From Globisporangium splendens (lineage: Eukaryota; Oomycota; Peronosporomycetes; Pythiales; Pythiaceae): a stretch of DNA of 64,000 nucleotides. Positions 21,885-33,194 of this stretch are shown here, piece after piece. Where the stretch lies: assembly GCA_006386115.1 (NCBI GenBank), contig VFIW01000002.1, positions 868,001-932,000 on the forward strand, given 5' to 3'. The translations under genes were made by a program, and so were the position numbers. Below the pieces are notes generated by a model. It made no database searches. It worked only from the letters and a program-made list of their open reading frames with translations, and had not been told where the DNA came from. Each line of letters starts with the position of its first letter. Positions within the stretch are counted from its first letter, which is position 1.

Positions 21885-22385
21885 TTATCTCGTGAGCACG
21901 AGAAGCAACACGCTGTAGATGGAGCATCGCGGGAGCTCGAAGAACTGGGTCACCGAGATGTGGAAGCCGTGGCGCTGCATGCTCTCGACGAGGTAGAATG
22001 CCTGCTCGTCGGTGCCTTCGAGGTCGTAGAAAAAGTCGCTGGTCATGGACACGTCCATGCGCTGCAGCTCGTGCTGCCAGAGCTTGAGTAGCGTCTGCGC
22101 ACACGTGGGCGCGCTCGAGTGGCGCGGCGGGCGCTTCATCAGCATCGGCACGTGGCGCGGCGCCGGCTCCTCTTCTTCCGCGAGCAGCATCGCCATGTTG
22201 GTGAGCTTCCACGACGTCGGCGAGCGACGCAGCGATGAGGAAGACGAGGGCGACGGCACAGGTGAGATGCGGAGCGGGTTTTCCATCTCGGAGAGCATGT
22301 GCTGAGAGGGTCGATGTGCGTACTTGGCGGCAAATTGGGGAATGACAGAACGCGGGTGAAGCCACCCTATGACAACAACGCACAT
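21885..22385 (-). CDS. Hypothetical protein
   Basis: Single frame of 166 residues from the ATG at 22385; an alternative start is Met34 (22286), where a Ser/Pro-rich segment begins (PVPSPSSSSSLRRSP). An acidic patch (AEEEEPAP) and a Trp/Leu-rich helical region follow (LLKLWQHELQRMDV). The C-terminal 60 residues look folded: FFYDLEGTDEQAFYLVESMQ, then a hydrophobic end (SIYSVLLLVLTR). No known domain recognised. GC bias at third positions and the lack of a better frame support a real gene. It is convergent with NDUFB9. Confidence 0.5.
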   Translation of the reverse strand: MCVVVIGWLHPRSVIPQFAAKYAHRPSQHMLSEMENPLRISPVPSPSSSSSLRRSPTSWKLTNMAMLLAEEEEPAPRHVPMLMKRPPRHSSAPTCAQTLLKLWQHELQRMDVSMTSDFFYDLEGTDEQAFYLVESMQRHGFHISVTQFFELPRCSIYSVLLLVLTR

Positions 22386-24832
22386 CTTGCACAGTTATGC
22401 ACGCTACTGAGGTAAGTTAGTGCAGACCAGGTGCAAGATTTGATGATCCAAATAATCAGCAGAAGAGACAGTTGCAGTGGCTGGGATCCTGTACAGTAAG
22501 AAAACAGTGAGCTGCTCAAAAATCCCAAAATAGTCGCATCCATACAAAAAGCAAGACGCTTTTGGAACCAAACTGGCAGGAGCGTCTTCTTCTGGTGTTA
22601 GAGAAGTGCCTGTTTATGCAGCAGAAAACGCAAAATACAGTGACGCACGTCTAAACTTGTTTTGCGAAAAATACACAAGTCAAAAGAGGGCAAACATGAC
22701 TTGTTTTCGCTTTCATTTGACACAGAATATGGATAGGCGGCTGTCGCTACATCCAGTCCGCCTAGCATGTGGCTCATATTTTCTTGCGCGCACGCACATG
22801 TGCGCTCTCTATAATGAAAATTGAAGCAGATCCCTTGAAATGTTGCATCTCCCAGTCGCTCCGGATTTGAGTTTGCAAGACTAAAAATAGTCGAGTTGAT
22901 TCTTTTTGTACGGTATCTATTTATAGCGCTCGGAGGAAAGAGAGTGAACGATGGGTTATTGTTGCAGGCAGTCGTGGGCAGTTGGTATGCGAAAGCCTTG
23001 AAATTGTCTCGCGAATAGGTATAACAAAGAATATTTGGTTATTTCCAGCTGAATATTTGTTGCACATGAGTGAAGTTCCTGTTTCCTCTCGCACGTTCAC
23101 ACTGCGACACTGGTATGAATTATGTTGCATTCGCGCATATGGCGCAAGCATGTGGCTCCGATTTATTCTGCCAGCTCACATGTTCATTCTACATCTGCAC
23201 ACACACATAGCATGAATACCTGGTTCACGGTATTCATGCAAAGTGTGTGGATTTATTACTTTTGACAATCTTCTAACCTTTTTCGATGTTAAATAAAACG
23301 CTTTGGTTGGATGATCGATCGATCTTTTCTGTGTCAAAACGATCCAACGTGATCCACACGCGATCTCAGTCTCTCAGTTGCACGGGGGGAGGATGGGAGC
23401 ATCTCTGTTGGCGACCGGAGGAGGAGCGCGCAGGAGGATGCATCACCCGTGTTTGGCACACACGTGGATGCACTTTCATCATTTGGGTCATTGCCGCCTT
23501 GGCAATCACAGTAGGAATCAAGCGGAAGAGTGAGGAGGATGTGGAGGTCCTTCTCAAGAGCGAGAGGAGGTCAGCGGCAGCAAGTCAAAGATGGTCCGTC
23601 ATCTTGCTTTCCTTTTCGCTATTTTGCAACCTGTTGTTTACTCATTTGGGAGAGTGTGAGGTTGGTGTTCTCTCTTCCCGATCGAGACAATCAATAGGCA
23701 GAAGAAGAACACTGTGAAGGTGGGCTTGGATGTTTTTCTTCGTTTCTGTTTGTGTATCAGCAGGTTGCAAAATGCAGTGGACTTTACAGAGGAGGCACGC
23801 TTGCGTAAGTTTGCATAGAGGAGAGGAGAGGAAGAATTTGTGTGAAAAAAATCAACGGAAGTTGATTCGAGGTACACGCACGCAAGCCTGTTGTCTGTTC
23901 GATTATCGAACTCGCTTGCTGCGCGCTTTGTCAAAAAGAAAAAGATGGCCAGACTTTGCATCGTGTCAGCCATCCCTCCCTGTTCTAGACGCCCAGGTGC
24001 AAATTGTGAACTCGTCAGTTTGTATAAGATTGCATAAACTGGATGACCTCATTTCATTGTTGAGATCTGTTGCAAGTTGCAAGCTATAAATTTTACAAGG
24101 TGGTGTTTCCTGAAGGGATGACTGCGCTCTATAGTTTGCCGAGCACAAAATTGAGACAACTTCTGTGTGCTTGTTGCGAAAATGCGCACCATGTTGGTCG
24201 CTGAGCACATCAGAAGGAGAGCAACCATCTTCTCGCATACATTCAGGAAAATACAATGACTGACTGCTGTGTTGTTTGCTTGTGGAAATATGAGGCGCAT
24301 GTGCTTGTGCTACGCGGATGATTCCCAGTCTGACTGTCGTCGTCGTCATCGCTGTCGTGCGGCGAAGAGCAACAACGAATGAAAGAAAACCTCCCCTTCT
24401 GCAAATATGCGATGCATGCATTCGCATAATTCACAACGTCAGTGTGTGTGTGCGTGTCATCCGCTTTGTTTTGCTTTGTTTGGCTATTCTTTGTCGTGTC
24501 TATTCACCAGGGACCAAGTGGCGCATTGGGAGTTTTGTGTGACTTTTTAGTGGGAGATGCTTCTTCCCGTTGTATGAGTCTCTCATATTCCTGCGTGTGG
24601 TACTCCGCTGCATGAGGTCATCGTCATCCAGCAGCCAGCACCAGTCCAATCTTCCCAAGATCGGCATCAAATTGTCTCTGGGTTACGCAAGTTTGCTGGT
24701 TATTGCTGACGCCGCTGGTCACGTTGGTTGTTGTTGGTTACATGGCAAATAACCGCTTGAGACAAAAAACACGGTTAATTTTGACTATGGTTTTATTGAC
24801 GATGGCTTCTATTACTTGGTGGGGTCGCTGTA
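22386..24832. other. Gene-poor region
   Basis: About 2.4 kb with no supported gene. An open frame at 23286-23717 has a short hydrophobic stretch (FIIWVIAALAITVGI) but no codon bias. Near 24690-24830 a + frame (TLVVVGYMANNRLRQ) could be the end of a small membrane protein, but I could not link exons to it. Confidence 0.45.
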
Positions 24833-27796
24833 TTATGTCGCCATCTCTTCGTCCTCTTCTGCTTCTTCGCCTTCTTCGAGCTCCTCGCCTTCCTCTAATT
24901 CGCTTTCATCGCCACCTGCTGCTGCTTGTTTTTTCGCCTCGAGCTTCAGTCGAGCCTGGCGGATGATCTCCTCGGCGCGAGCAGTTTCCTCTTCGGCCGA
25001 CATTTGTCGCGGTTTCACGACCTCATAGCCAACAACATCGTTGTCATTGTCGCTTTTATTCGTCGTCGTGGTCGTCGACGTGTTCCAGACAACACTGCGA
25101 TCGATTGGACGCGATCGACTGCGGCTCGAGCTGCGACTGCGGTCATTGGTGCTGTCACGCGGACGCGACCGCGAACGGCGCGAAGGAGACATGGACGGTG
25201 ACAAACTGCGGCGATTGCCGTCGTGGTCCTCGTCTCGTCGACGCTTTCGCGACCACGAAGTCGAACGTGCGCGATCTCGTGACGATGCGTCCTTGTCGGA
25301 CAAAGAAGGCACTTTATCTGCAGCAGCTCTCTCTTTTTCCTTTCGCTCCATTGCGAGCGTGACAAGCAGCTTGTAGACCTCGTGGACGTGCGCTGGGAGT
25401 GCGATCGCATCCGTTGCCGCTGCTGCATCCTCGGTGTCCATCGCGACGTCGTGAGCCTTGATCAGCACCTCAAGCTCCTCTTGTCTCTCTTTAGTCTGCG
25501 TCGCAGCTACTGCTTCAGCGTCGTCGTCTGCCTTCGACGTATCAGCGCCGTTCCCGTTCATCACGACTTCTTCACCATCTTCAGGCTGCTGCTCCTCGAT
25601 GCTCGCGTGGATGCCACGCACGAGCGCCGTGCGAAAGTTCTCAAATGTGCACGTCTCCTGCACGTCGAAGCCACCATCCGCCTTGGATAAATACTGCACA
25701 ATCAAGTTCGTCGTTGGCTCCAGGGAACGTCGTAGCTCCTGGATCACGGTTTCAAACACACGCAGTTGAGCGCGTTTTCCGAGTGTCTGCTCCTTTGTTG
25801 CATCATCTTCCTTGATGCTGTTGTCTTCCTTATCAGGCGTCGTAGCCGCAGGATTAGACGTGTCTTCTACGGCGCCACTTTTGTCAGCGGTTGCCGCACT
25901 TTCCTGGTCGTCCACACTCTTTGTACTCGCTGCTAGCAACGTCTGCGCACCCTCAAAGGACGTACCCGCCTGGAGCCCATTGCCAATCAGCGCACGCAGA
26001 TTCGCCTCGTACTCTTTTTCAAGCTCTGCTTCACGCGCGCGCCACTGTTCGCGTTCGCGTTTCCGCGCCTCGTACTCTTCATCGCGCAGAATTTTCATCA
26101 ACTGCTCGGTCCAGTCATACACATCATACTTCTCCGCACCCACTGTCGCGACCTTGTTTCCCTCGGTCTCGTCTTGCACCGCCGCACTTAACACTTCCTG
26201 CCACAGCGCCCACAGCTGCGTTTTCAGGTCTGCATCCAGTCGCCGCACGTCTCGAAGCACGATCTCCTTGGCGTCGACCTGGCGACGAAGCGCTTCTTTA
26301 AACTTCACCTGGAACGCTTCACGCTGTTGCGCAGCGAGCTGCTCGTGCTTGCGCACGATGTCCTGCATGAAACCATGGAACAGGTTCTTCTTTTCCTTGG
26401 TGTCGTCAATAACGAGCCACCGCGGGTCCTGACGCACTGCATAGAACCGCGGATGCTCGATAACGTCGTCAAAGTCCAGTTCCGTTTTCCGTGACCCACT
26501 TGGGACAAACTGCGCTTCAAATTGTGCCAGCAGCGCCAAAAACTCTTCGCGGTCTTTCTTCACCTTGCGGCGTTTCTCGATCGTCTGCTTGTTCACAACC
26601 TGGGTACAATACTCGGCAAACGTCTGCTTCTTCTCGCCAGCAGTCGCCAATGCGTATTTCCATCGCGGATCGGCATCAATTCCCTTTTTCTCCTTTGTGA
26701 TCACGCGCAGTGCATCTTGCCATTTCAGCGTCGGTGCGATAGCGTTTTCCTCTAGAAACGCTTTGAACAGTGCCACGCGCTCTTCGCGCGGCAAGTGATC
26801 GTACATCTTGGTCTGAGCCTCTGCTTCGCGCTTCTTCTGGGCTGCCGCGCGTTCGTCGGCTTCTGCTTGTTCGCGAGCGATCGCCTGCATACGCTCGACT
26901 TCTTCGCGTGCCTTCTGCATCTCGAACGCCTCCGGCTTCTCCCAGACCGTGGCCTTCGTGACCGTGTGGTAGTAATACAGTTGCCCACTCGCGTTGTCCT
27001 TGTACTCGATCCATTTGCCGCTTTCACCGGCAGCAGCTTCGGTGTCTGCTGCTGCGTGTGGCGCCGCAGATGATGGTGGTGCCGATGACGCCACGCCACT
27101 GTCAGCAGCTCCAGTCGGTCGCTCGTACGTGCTCACCCTTGTCACCGCATTGTAGAAATACAGCATCCCCTGCGGCGTGTAGTGCTCGCTCCAACCTGGC
27201 GGCAGGTTCGAAGGCGGCAATGGCGGCGCTGTCATCTGGTACACTGGCGCTGCTGCTGGCATCATGACGGCTGGAGTCGCCATCACTTGCTGCGGATGAT
27301 GCATGACGGGAGCAGGAACAGCGTGGAATGCTACAGGCGGACCGCGCGGCATGTGCATGACAGGAGGCACGCCGTGCGCTAACTGCATAGGCGGTCGCTG
27401 CGGTGGCGCAGCAAACATCATGCCGTGGGGGCGAGGAGGCTGCTGGAATTGCTGCGGTGGTGCGGGTCCACGACCATTGGCGTTGTTATGGTACGGCGTG
27501 TTGCGGAACCCTCCTCCGCCACGTCCCCCTCGATGGTGATTGTTCTGGAACGACTGGTTCGGTCGGTCGTTGCCTGCTTGGGGACCGTATCGGCTGTATC
27601 GACTGTCGCTTGAGCTCGCGTTACCTCGTCCGCCGTCGCGCTGGAAGTCGCTGCCTTCGTAGTGGCTTCGTCCTCCGTCGCGAGACGAGAAATCGCCACT
27701 GCGGCCACCGCCACGACCGCGAAAGTTGCCGTGTCCGCGACGTTCAAAGCCGTCGCTTGGAGGCAGCGGAGGCGGCGCACCGGACGAAAAACTCAT
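24833..27796 (-). CDS. PRP40: Pre-mRNA processing factor PRP40 (WW and FF domains, RS tail)
   Basis: Single exon, 987 residues from the ATG at 27796 (MSFSSGAPPPLPP); the frame opens upstream to 27892 without conserved sequence. An RGG/Gly- and then Pro/Met-rich N-terminus precedes two WW domains (LPPGWSEHYTPQGMLYFYN and WIEYKDNASGQLYYYHT). Several FF repeats follow: the first starts EERVALFKAFLEENAI, a later one EFLALLAQF. Then come an acidic Ala/Glu region, an Arg-Ser-rich tail and an acidic end (EEGEELEEGEE). Yeast Prp40 and human PRPF40 bridge U1 snRNP and branch-point proteins in early spliceosome assembly. The RS tail is unusual for yeast Prp40 but fits a nuclear-speckle splicing factor. 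Domain order strongly supports the call. Confidence 0.9.
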   Translation of the reverse strand: MSFSSGAPPPLPPSDGFERRGHGNFRGRGGGRSGDFSSRDGGRSHYEGSDFQRDGGRGNASSSDSRYSRYGPQAGNDRPNQSFQNNHHRGGRGGGGFRNTPYHNNANGRGPAPPQQFQQPPRPHGMMFAAPPQRPPMQLAHGVPPVMHMPRGPPVAFHAVPAPVMHHPQQVMATPAVMMPAAAPVYQMTAPPLPPSNLPPGWSEHYTPQGMLYFYNAVTRVSTYERPTGAADSGVASSAPPSSAAPHAAADTEAAAGESGKWIEYKDNASGQLYYYHTVTKATVWEKPEAFEMQKAREEVERMQAIAREQAEADERAAAQKKREAEAQTKMYDHLPREERVALFKAFLEENAIAPTLKWQDALRVITKEKKGIDADPRWKYALATAGEKKQTFAEYCTQVVNKQTIEKRRKVKKDREEFLALLAQFEAQFVPSGSRKTELDFDDVIEHPRFYAVRQDPRWLVIDDTKEKKNLFHGFMQDIVRKHEQLAAQQREAFQVKFKEALRRQVDAKEIVLRDVRRLDADLKTQLWALWQEVLSAAVQDETEGNKVATVGAEKYDVYDWTEQLMKILRDEEYEARKREREQWRAREAELEKEYEANLRALIGNGLQAGTSFEGAQTLLAASTKSVDDQESAATADKSGAVEDTSNPAATTPDKEDNSIKEDDATKEQTLGKRAQLRVFETVIQELRRSLEPTTNLIVQYLSKADGGFDVQETCTFENFRTALVRGIHASIEEQQPEDGEEVVMNGNGADTSKADDDAEAVAATQTKERQEELEVLIKAHDVAMDTEDAAAATDAIALPAHVHEVYKLLVTLAMERKEKERAAADKVPSLSDKDASSRDRARSTSWSRKRRRDEDHDGNRRSLSPSMSPSRRSRSRPRDSTNDRSRSSSRSRSRPIDRSVVWNTSTTTTTNKSDNDNDVVGYEVVKPRQMSAEEETARAEEIIRQARLKLEAKKQAAAGGDESELEEGEELEEGEEAEEDEEMAT

Positions 27797-28350
27797 GATT
27801 TCTTGAATAAAAGCCAGAAAAAAGCGCTGGATGTCGTCGGAGTCGCACGCACTACGATCACAACACACAACAACAATAGTCCGATCAAACAACCGCGTTC
27901 AGCAAGAGGAAAGTTTGTTTCTCTCTCGTGTCCGCCTTGTGTCTCGATCTCTTCTTCTCTTCTGCTTCTATTCGAGTCTTGACGGCCGAACTTTCCCAGT
28001 GGGTAGGCGCAGAACAGATTCAAATAGACGTACTCTTGCGCGAGACGCTCTCTCTCTCTCTCTCTCTCTACTTGGTGGACGCACGCACGCGCGACGGCAG
28101 CAAGAAGCGAATGGAGCTCGTGAATTGCTTGCTCTCGCGCCTCACCTGTCTGTTTGAAGCGATCCAATAACAAGCAGATCTGAGCCAACCAACCACACTA
28201 ACAGAACATAAAACCTCGGGAAAGCGATGCCCAACCATCCACTTTTGCGAGGTTTTTTGTGAAGAAACGAGTAATTTAGTGTGGCGAACACTAATCTGTG
28301 CGTGCAAATGGGATGTCTGCTGGTTGCATTCGTCAACAGAGCGATCGAAT
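27797..28350. other. Divergent intergenic region PRP40/RGG protein
   Basis: Shared upstream region. It holds a (CT)n microsatellite at about 28048-28069. No gene seen. Confidence 0.6.
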
Positions 28351-29138
28351 ATGCCACCACCTCCGCCACCACCTCCGTTGCCGCCAGGCGCGCAGCGGGT
28401 GCTTGGCAGTGCACCTCCCCAGCTCCCACCGCATCTACAGGCAGTGGTGATGCAGCAGCAGCAGCAGCAGTCGGCAGCGCACCAGGATCTCCGCAGTGAG
28501 CTCCCGATGCAGTTCGGTTCGCAGCCGAAAAGCTACCACCATCGGCGAAGCAATGGTGGAAACAACAACAGCAACTACAATCATCAGCACGGAGGTCGCG
28601 GTGGTGGATTCAACGGGGGAGGGCGTGGTGGTCGTAGAGGGTACGGAAATGGACGTGGAGGCGCCAGTCACTACGGGAACCACGGCCATCAGTTCAACCA
28701 GCAGCGAGGAGGGCGAGGTCACAATAACAACCAACAGTTCAAGCGCAAAAGGTGAGTGCGAGCGGCATATTATGCATCCAGGGCATATGGAGATGGTTGA
28801 CGCATTGCTCTGTCTCTGTGTGTATTGGCTGATTGGGTGGCAGAGAACCAAGTGACGACGTGCGAGACCCGTCGCGGTTCTTCCTGCCGTCGTGTCTGGA
28901 GGATCCATGGAAGCATCTCATGGCGCAGCCTCAAGACTTGGGGACACGAGGTGGTGCGGAGCAGCAGCAGCCTCAGCAACCCCAGCATTTCCAGCAGCAG
29001 CAGCTTGTCTCTCATCCTCCGTTTGTACCGCCGCAACTCCAGCAGCAACGTCATGCGCCAAAGTATGTCGCGCGACCTGGACGCGTGCTCTTCCAGCCGT
29101 CGTTCCTCGCCGATCCATGGGACACGCTTGTGCGGTAG
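28351..29138 (+). CDS. RGG-rich protein with duplicated MPLKIP/TTDN1-like motif
   Basis: Two exons (28351-28751, 28844-29138) encode 231 residues. The protein is low complexity: a polyproline start (MPPPPPPPPLPP), a Gln run, then an RGG/Asn-rich segment and KRKR. The second exon has two copies of one short pattern: RFFLPSCLEDPWKHL, and near the C-terminus LFQPSFLADPWDTL. The same pattern (F-x-PS-x-LEDPW) is the conserved C-terminal motif of human MPLKIP (TTDN1), a splicing- and mitosis-linked protein altered in one form of trichothiodystrophy. The link to MPLKIP rests only on this motif. It lies divergent from PRP40. The donor is GTGAGT. Confidence 0.6.
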
Positions 29139-29245
29139 ATCATTTTGAAAGGTGCTCAAGGTAGTCCAAAGGTATTCGAGGATTTTGTTCAAGGTCATTG
29201 TGCATGTGTTATTCAAAACTTCTGTGTGGAGATGCGTTTAGCTGC

Positions 29246-30061
29246 TTAAATGTAAACTGACGCTGATGCCGGTTTTGCCGATGGACGACGCTCAAACGTG
29301 ACAAACCGCGCATGGCGAACGCGCGCATCCATGACTTTCATGCGGTGCGCGGCTCGGACACTCGCCAATGCAAACGCGAGCATGTACGTCGCGACACATT
29401 GCGCAAAGCGCGGCGCGAAATCGTAGTGGGGAAAGTCACGGAGGCGCGTGGGACACGAGAGAATGCTTGTGAGATCGCATTTCTCGGTGTGAATGGGGCT
29501 AAAAGAACAGAAAGTGAAGCGTTAGCCATGTGTTTGCATTCAGGTTCAAATGACTGTCGACGCACCAGAGACTGGGGAACGCGCAGCAAAGACTCAAGGA
29601 CGCATGGAATGTCGCGTGCAAGATGGACGCCTGCAGCAGCATCGCGATGCTCTGGTGCACGCAGGATTCGATGACCAGCTGATGCTGCACGGCGCTCGAC
29701 GGCTTGTGGAACGTGCACGCGTAGTAGAGCAGCAACAGCGCAGCGCACAACTGCGGCACGGCCGTCAGCATGTACTTGAGCGACATGTCGTCATGCAGTG
29801 CGCGGTTGTGGACCTAATGGAGCCGTATTCAAATTCGTTTATATGGCATACGAATTGGTGCAATTGAGGCATGTGGAGACGTACATCGCGCGTGTGGAAC
29901 CACTGGCAGATGCCGAAAGCGATCTAGAAAGGACAAGCATTTTGACGTTTGCGTTATGGAGATGCTTGGAGGTTGATCAATAGAGTGTCCATAATGGAAG
30001 GGCGAACCACTGCGCATTGTGCGAGGAGGATCGGATACAGTCTGTAGAAGCGAGGAAGCAT
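29246..30061 (-). CDS. Predicted multi-pass membrane protein, four exons
   Basis: Not visible as one open frame. Exons on the minus strand are 30011-30061, 29885-29923, 29566-29813 and 29246-29498; all joins keep frame and give 196 residues. The donor after exon 3 is GTGCGT and the acceptors read CTTTCTAG, CCATTAG and CTTTTAG; the first donor (GTGGTT) is the weakest. Hydrophobic segments: PILLAQCAIAFGICQWF, SLKYMLTAVPQLCAALLLLYYA, a weaker SIAMLLQASILHATF, and FAQCVATYMLAFALASV before a basic C-terminus (RMKVMDARVRHARFVTF). Cys-rich loops lie between. No family recognised. High third-position GC in all four exons supports coding. Confidence 0.55.
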
Positions 30062-31057
30062 TTGCATGGACGTGCTGTTAGCGATGACGCTCTTTTACCG
30101 TGAAGAGCGCGTAAAGTGTTGCTGCAGACGGATCAAGTCATAAGACGCACGACTCAACTTCTTATTTGGCAGAGTTCACTAAAGTATCGAGAAAGGGTCC
30201 ACGGTTTGGCAGTTGGCGCCTCATATTGAGAGATCGATTCATGAGCAACACCGTGCGTCCTGCCGTGCGACTGGAGTGGCGCCACCATTCCGTTCAGCAG
30301 CCATTTTCACAAATTTTGGCGCATGGAAAGCTGTCCTTTGTAGTCCAGTTGCCACGTGCACTGCAGAAAGGTTCCATCGCTGTTGTATCACATACAGCAG
30401 ACAGCGGTAAAAATGGAGCTGTGCAAACAGACAGACAGCGGCAGAGGTGATGAAGAAAACGGAAGCAGCATGGAGAAACCAGAATACAGCAATTATGCAA
30501 TTCGAGAGAACGCAATTGTGCCACTTCGGCGGTGTGCCACAATTGACACGCTGAGATAGTTTTAGTTTTCTTCTGTTTGTAGGGGCTTGTCTCTGCGCAA
30601 CCAACATTCCGTTGGTGGACGAGTGTCGTGCTCCCTCTCAACTATCTACCTCCATCATCACATACTCTATGCTATTATTGTCTTCTAGTAGTCATCTACC
30701 CAAAATGTATACAGTGATATATCTTATAAAATTGTATTCGCGACTGTTTCGGAAACAGTACCACGAACACAGAGAAGTCCCAACTGTCGATGCCTCAGAT
30801 CTGGGTCTGCTCGCCCCACTCTGCCGCAAGGTTCTCTCAAGGTGCTTGATCAGCGACGAAGACGCCTCATTGTGCGATTGCGACGGAAGAAACCACGCGA
30901 GGAGTCCATCTGGCAGTCTGTCTGTGAGCCATCGTCCATTGTCCCTACACGCTCTCCATCCGCAGAAGACAAGCGCGGTCTCCTGTTATTCCCCTCCCCG
31001 TTCCTTCTTTTCTCCGCCATTCGTAAAGAGCTCCAAGCCGCATTCTAGTGCGTCACG
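30062..31057. other. Divergent intergenic region
   Basis: About 1 kb between two divergent membrane-protein genes. Open frames here (for example 30166-30450) lack an ATG start or domain. Nothing supported. Confidence 0.5.
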
Positions 31058-31816
31058 ATGACCCCGACCGAGCACAGCAGTATCAGCGTCTACGAGCCGA
31101 TCCTCGACCCCAAGCCCAAGAAGACGCGCGGCGCCAAGTTCACGCGCTACGACGGCTTCGAGTACCAGAAGCGCGTGTGGCAGTCCACGGCGCGCCGGTC
31201 CTACCGCATTCGGTTCATCGCGATCGCGCAAATCGTGTTCGGCGTGCTCGCGTCATGGAATTACCTCTGGTACGTGTCCGAATACGCATGCTTGTGATTG
31301 CTATTGGGACGTTTGCGCTCATTTGTGTTCTTACTGGGAGCAGGTGGACGAATCTCTTTGGCGCGTTTGTTGGTGCCGTGGGGCTTAAAGCCGTTCGCTC
31401 GGACAAGATGAGCTGGACCATCGTGGTATGCTTTGCACAAAGAAAAAGTCTCGCTGGCAATGACGATAGGCACTAATAGCAATGCGATGTGTGTTGCTTC
31501 TTGTGAAACAACAGTATCTGTTGGTGTGCGCAATGGAATTTGCGCGGAACATCATGCTCGCGCCGCATCTGTATGAGCGATATTGCCTCCCGAACCTCGT
31601 GTTTAGCCACTACGAGTATTTCCAAGTTGCGATCATGGCTATCGAAGTCGCATTCCTCATCGTACGTCATGACTTTTGGTCGTCGCCATGCGTCATTATA
31701 TCTATCGTGTGTGGAATGTGCTCATTCTCTGCGATTGTATTTAATTGTTCATGCAGCCGGCAGCATACTGTGTCGTCTTTGCAGCGACCGCATCGCTCGC
31801 GAATCCGCTCTGGTGA
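31058..31816 (+). CDS. Predicted four-helix membrane protein
   Basis: Four exons (31058-31269, 31344-31425, 31515-31661, 31757-31816) encode 166 residues with all joins in frame. A cytosolic-looking N-terminus (MTPTEHSSISVYEPILDPKP, then basic RRSYRIR) leads into helix 1 (FIAIAQIVFGVLASWNYLW). Helices 2-4 are about TNLFGAFVGAVGL, YFQVAIMAIEVAFLI and AAYCVVFAATASLA; the protein ends NPLW. Donors are GTACGT or GTATGC; acceptors are GCAG, ACAG and GCAG. No signal peptide or known domain. It resembles the neighbouring gene at 29246-30061 only in size, exon number and membrane topology. Function unknown. Confidence 0.65.
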
Positions 31817-32172
31817 TCTCGTGGTCACCGAATCCCCCTATTTTTATCAGCCCAAGTCTCACGCACTCACAACATCAATCGACGGAGCCGAGTACCAGTC
31901 ATGTAACCCGTACTCATCATCATCACAACCAACGCATATGCGAAACAGCGTCGAAAGCTTTAGCAGACAGAAGCGCCCGCAGCGACTCAAGACTCCCACG
32001 TAACCGTTCGCCGTCGAGCGCAAGTTGCGAGCTTTTTGAGCCACGCAACCCCCCTCGTCCATTTTATTATGCTATTTATCATCTATAAAGGAATGGATGG
32101 ATGCGAGCGACGTGTGTGTGTGTGTGCTTGAATAACTAGGATGCTCTTCTCTTCGTTCTTGCTGGCACGCAT
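31817..32172. other. Convergent intergenic
   Basis: 356-nt spacer with a short (TG)n at 32113-32125. No gene seen. Confidence 0.6.
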
Positions 32173-33155
32173 CTAAATTAGGGCGACGCTGCCGTCTTCC
32201 ACCTGCGTTTTCACAGCGCGATAGCGCAGCACGTGGCGGTCGGACTCGCGCATCGTAATGTACTCGGCGCCGCGGTCGTCACACTGCAACTGGCCCAGCG
32301 CCGTCTTGCTCTCGCAGAACACAAACGTATCGAGATCGGGCTCCACGACTGCAATCAATGCCAGCACACACGTAAAGATTATTACAAAAGAAGCGATGTA
32401 CGCAATAGAAAACAATGAGATGATACAGACGTACTCATGCCCTCGCTCGTGATGCTGCGATGCTCTTCGGCGAACTTGCCCAGTGCGAGGTCGTTCACGT
32501 GGGTCTCGAAGAGCACGACGTACTGCTTCGCAAAGTTGAGCTCCTTCTGCGAGAGCCGCTGCGACAGCACGGCGTCGCTGAGCAGGTGGAGCGCAAACTT
32601 CTCGATCTTGCGCAGCCGCGTGCGCAAATACGACGACACCATGTATCGCAAGCGGTCGATCTCCATCTACAGTTCAGTGTCAGGCTCAGCATGTCAATTC
32701 TTTCTTTTTCTCAAAGCCAATTGATACTTTTGACGCATTGGCATACCTGATACAGCTTGTTGACGAATGCACGCTCTTCGGTCAAACTGTCCTTGTCTTC
32801 GCTCACCGAATCCACATACTCTTGCTGCCCATGGCGCACAACGAATCAGTCAGCTAATCGGCCAATATGGCTCTTCGCGTGTGTCTTGTGCATAACAAAC
32901 CTGGTTCCGGATCTGATCGAGCATCTCCGACACGATCTCCTCATCATACAGCAGAATCTCTGGCGCATTCTACACACACACAAACGCAATTGCACACCAG
33001 CATAACACCGTCATTCGAAGCTCAAAATGCAGGCAGGAACCAGAGCAGCACAAGCGCACCATCTCGTTAATCCACAGCGCGCGCATGCGCGTGACGTCCT
33101 CATTGAGGTTCTCCTGGTCGAACTCCGCCTGTGAATCCCCGCCCATGGAGCTCAT
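32173..33155 (-). CDS. SLD5: GINS complex subunit SLD5 (GINS4)
   Basis: Five minus-strand exons (33060-33155, 32901-32969, 32747-32824, 32435-32666, 32173-32348) encode 216 residues, the usual SLD5 size. The conserved core is clear: MRALWINEMNAPEILLYDEE, then the A-domain helices (MEIDRLRYMVSSYLRTRLRK, ELNFAKQYVVLFETHVNDLA), and a C-terminal B domain (PDLDTFVFCESK...RGAEYITMRESDRHVLRYRAV). SLD5 joins PSF1-3 in GINS, which with Cdc45 and MCM2-7 forms the replicative CMG helicase. All four introns (62-90 nt) keep frame. Two E2F-like sites lie just upstream of the start, as expected for an S-phase gene. Confidence 0.93.
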
Positions 33156-33194
33156 CGTGTGTGTCGTCGAATCTTTCAGTTGTGGCTGCTCGAC

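Noticed and set aside
23286..23717. 143-codon plus-strand frame with one hydrophobic stretch
   Set aside because: No codon bias, no homology, no splice partners; cannot be separated from chance.
30166..30450. 94-codon plus-strand frame
   Set aside because: No ATG start and no domain; composition like intergenic DNA.
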